Below, in pieces: positions 29,017 to 29,899 of a stretch of DNA of 29,899 bases (position 1 is the stretch's first letter; the number at the start of each line of letters is the position of its first letter). A program made the position numbers and the translations under genes. This stretch comes from a virus, in IMG/VR virus record IMGVR_UViG_3300043465_000408, positions 1 through 29,899 of that record; one strand, written 5' to 3'. The notes beneath the pieces are model-generated. The model saw only the letters and a list, made by a program, of their open reading frames with translations, was not told the DNA's origin and did no database searches.

Positions 29017-29429
29017 CCCATGATCCGAACATCGATCGTGGCGCCCTCACGCTGGCCATGGCTGGCGTACTCCTTGAAGCAGGTCATGCCGGCCACCTGG
29101 CTGTCATCACTGAACAGCACACCGGTAAGGCCATCCAGGGTGGAGCGTGCCAGCTTGTCGATGTCAGGCCTGGTGCTGTGCTGACTGGGTGCTGACGGCT
29201 TGAGCTCACCCTTGCTGTTGTGGTGGCCTTTGGGCCTGGTGAAGCGGAAGGTCAGGCCAACGAACACCGGCAGATCGGTCATGGGTGCGCCGGTGGCTAG
29301 GGCGCCCTGGCGGACGGCTTCTCTCCAGGGCTTGACCTTGGCGCTGCTCTCGATCATGCGACCACCACCCACGTGACGCTTTGATCCCTGCGGTGCTGGG
29401 CTCAGGCCTTCAACGACGAACAGGGTCAC
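29013..29429 (-). CDS. RusA-like Holliday junction resolvase (138 aa)
   Basis: The RusA core is clear: an N-terminal block with PAPQGSKRHVGGGRM, then RPDIDKLARSTLDGLTGVLFSDDSQV with Asp89, Asp91, Asp99 and Asp108 in the positions where RusA proteins hold their metal-binding acidic residues. Length is near the 120-140 aa of the family. It would cut four-way DNA junctions made during recombination-dependent phage replication or remove branches before packaging. It starts at GTG 29429, overlapping the upstream stop (GTGA). Together with the ssDNA-binding protein it is the only DNA-metabolism enzyme visible here. Confidence 0.85.
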   Translation of the reverse strand: MTLFVVEGLSPAPQGSKRHVGGGRMIESSAKVKPWREAVRQGALATGAPMTDLPVFVGLTFRFTRPKGHHNSKGELKPSAPSQHSTRPDIDKLARSTLDGLTGVLFSDDSQVAGMTCFKEYASHGQREGATIDVRIMG

Positions 29430-29851
29430 AGGATCACCCGGGTCTGATAGTTCGGATCAGTGGCATCGAGGCCCTCATGGCATTCGGGGCCAAAGCCTGT
29501 GGCGACGACAGCAGCAGGAACTGCTGAGGCCTTCTTGCCAGGCCTGGTGTAGCCGTAGTGGCCCAGCCATTCCCTGATGGCATTGCCGGTGGGGGTGCCA
29601 TCAGGCCAGCGGCAGGCGATCACCACTTCGCGGGCGGTGGCGTATGGGGTGCAGGTGCGAGCAAGGACCGGGTCATGGTGCTTGATGTCGAGCAGCGTGA
29701 AGCCACCTTCGACAACGCTGATCAGCAGGCCATTCTCCCGAAAGTCCTTGGCGATACCTTCAGGCGGCACCTCAACATCCAGCGCCTTGATGATGCGCTG
29801 CTTCATGGTGCTGTCTGGGATGGCGGCCAGCTGCTTCCAGGAGATGGCCAT
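29426..29851 (-). CDS. hypothetical protein upstream of RusA (141 aa)
   Basis: Starts at ATG 29851, overlapping an upstream stop (TGATG), although the same frame is open to the window edge, so a longer protein cannot be excluded. It begins AISWKQLAAIPDSTMKQRI and has a central mixed alpha/beta part (GLLISVVEGGFTLLDIKHHD, TAREVVIACRWPDGTPTGNAI). The C-terminal end is less ordered. No signal peptide or membrane segment is present. I do not recognise the family. Confidence 0.5.
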   Translation of the reverse strand: MAISWKQLAAIPDSTMKQRIIKALDVEVPPEGIAKDFRENGLLISVVEGGFTLLDIKHHDPVLARTCTPYATAREVVIACRWPDGTPTGNAIREWLGHYGYTRPGKKASAVPAAVVATGFGPECHEGLDATDPNYQTRVIL

Positions 29852-29899
29852 CAGCGCTTCACCCACCAACCACCATGAAACCCATTTGCCCGCTCGATG
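29851..29899 (-). CDS. partial gene at the right edge (3' end only)
   Basis: The frame ending at TGA 29851-29853 reads ...IERANGFHGGWWVKR* from the window edge and keeps the TGATG junction style typical of this phage. Only about 15 residues are visible, so identity cannot be judged. It could instead be non-coding if the neighbouring gene starts further upstream in its own frame. Confidence 0.4.
   Translation of the reverse strand, partial: IERANGFHGGWWVKR

Overview
The window is most of the genome, or a large contig, of a compact tailed bacteriophage with a lambda-like (siphovirus) virion, possibly integrated. The DNA is GC-rich and nearly all coding. A cyanobacterial host, perhaps a freshwater or coastal Synechococcus/Cyanobium-type picocyanobacterium, is suggested by a group-2-like sigma-70 factor whose region 2 (the GYKFSTY...WWIRQ block) and linker resemble cyanobacterial sigmas, and by a small protein resembling the phycobilisome-degradation protein NblA. 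This host call is inference. I see no integrase, CI-like repressor, DNA polymerase, tRNA, transposase or CRISPR array.

Left module, + strand, about 80-3803 (perhaps to 4218): tightly overlapping small genes. In order: an unknown 259-aa protein, a small helical protein, a possible ribbon-helix-helix protein, a gp2.5/DUF2815-like ssDNA-binding protein, two small membrane proteins, an unknown, a DUF3310 protein, an NrdR-like zinc ribbon and a sigma-70 factor. This looks like the early/regulatory module, ending in the factor that may redirect host RNA polymerase to late genes.

Right module, - strand, from 29899 down to 3720: read in transcription order, this gives a partial gene, an unknown, a RusA-like resolvase, a hidden 58-aa gene and a minor-tail-Z-like protein. 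A 210-bp non-coding region dense in inverted repeats follows (cos or regulatory candidate). Then comes the lambda-type head set: Nu1-like and GpA-like terminase, gpW, portal, a ClpP-type protease fused to the major capsid protein, DUF2190 and an FII-like connector. Three adhesin/fibre genes sit between head and tail genes. The tail set follows: terminator U-like, tube V-like, chaperones G and GT with a canonical -1 frameshift site, tape measure with a tail-lysozyme domain, M, L, K, I and J, a tail fibre and a small accessory protein. The module ends with a holin-like protein, a second TM/coiled-coil protein, a C39-like peptidase (lysis candidates) and the NblA-like gene, which converges on and overlaps the 3' end of the sigma gene.

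Three structural signals are not explained by genes. (1) A dispersed palindrome, TCAGGCT-(4 nt)-AGCCTGA, lies just past the stop codon of four late-strand genes, with half-sites at other junctions. (2) Five GTTAGG hexamers in both orientations and nested inverted repeats lie directly upstream of the terminase genes. (3) The slippery A_AAA_AAC frameshift site has a GC stem downstream.
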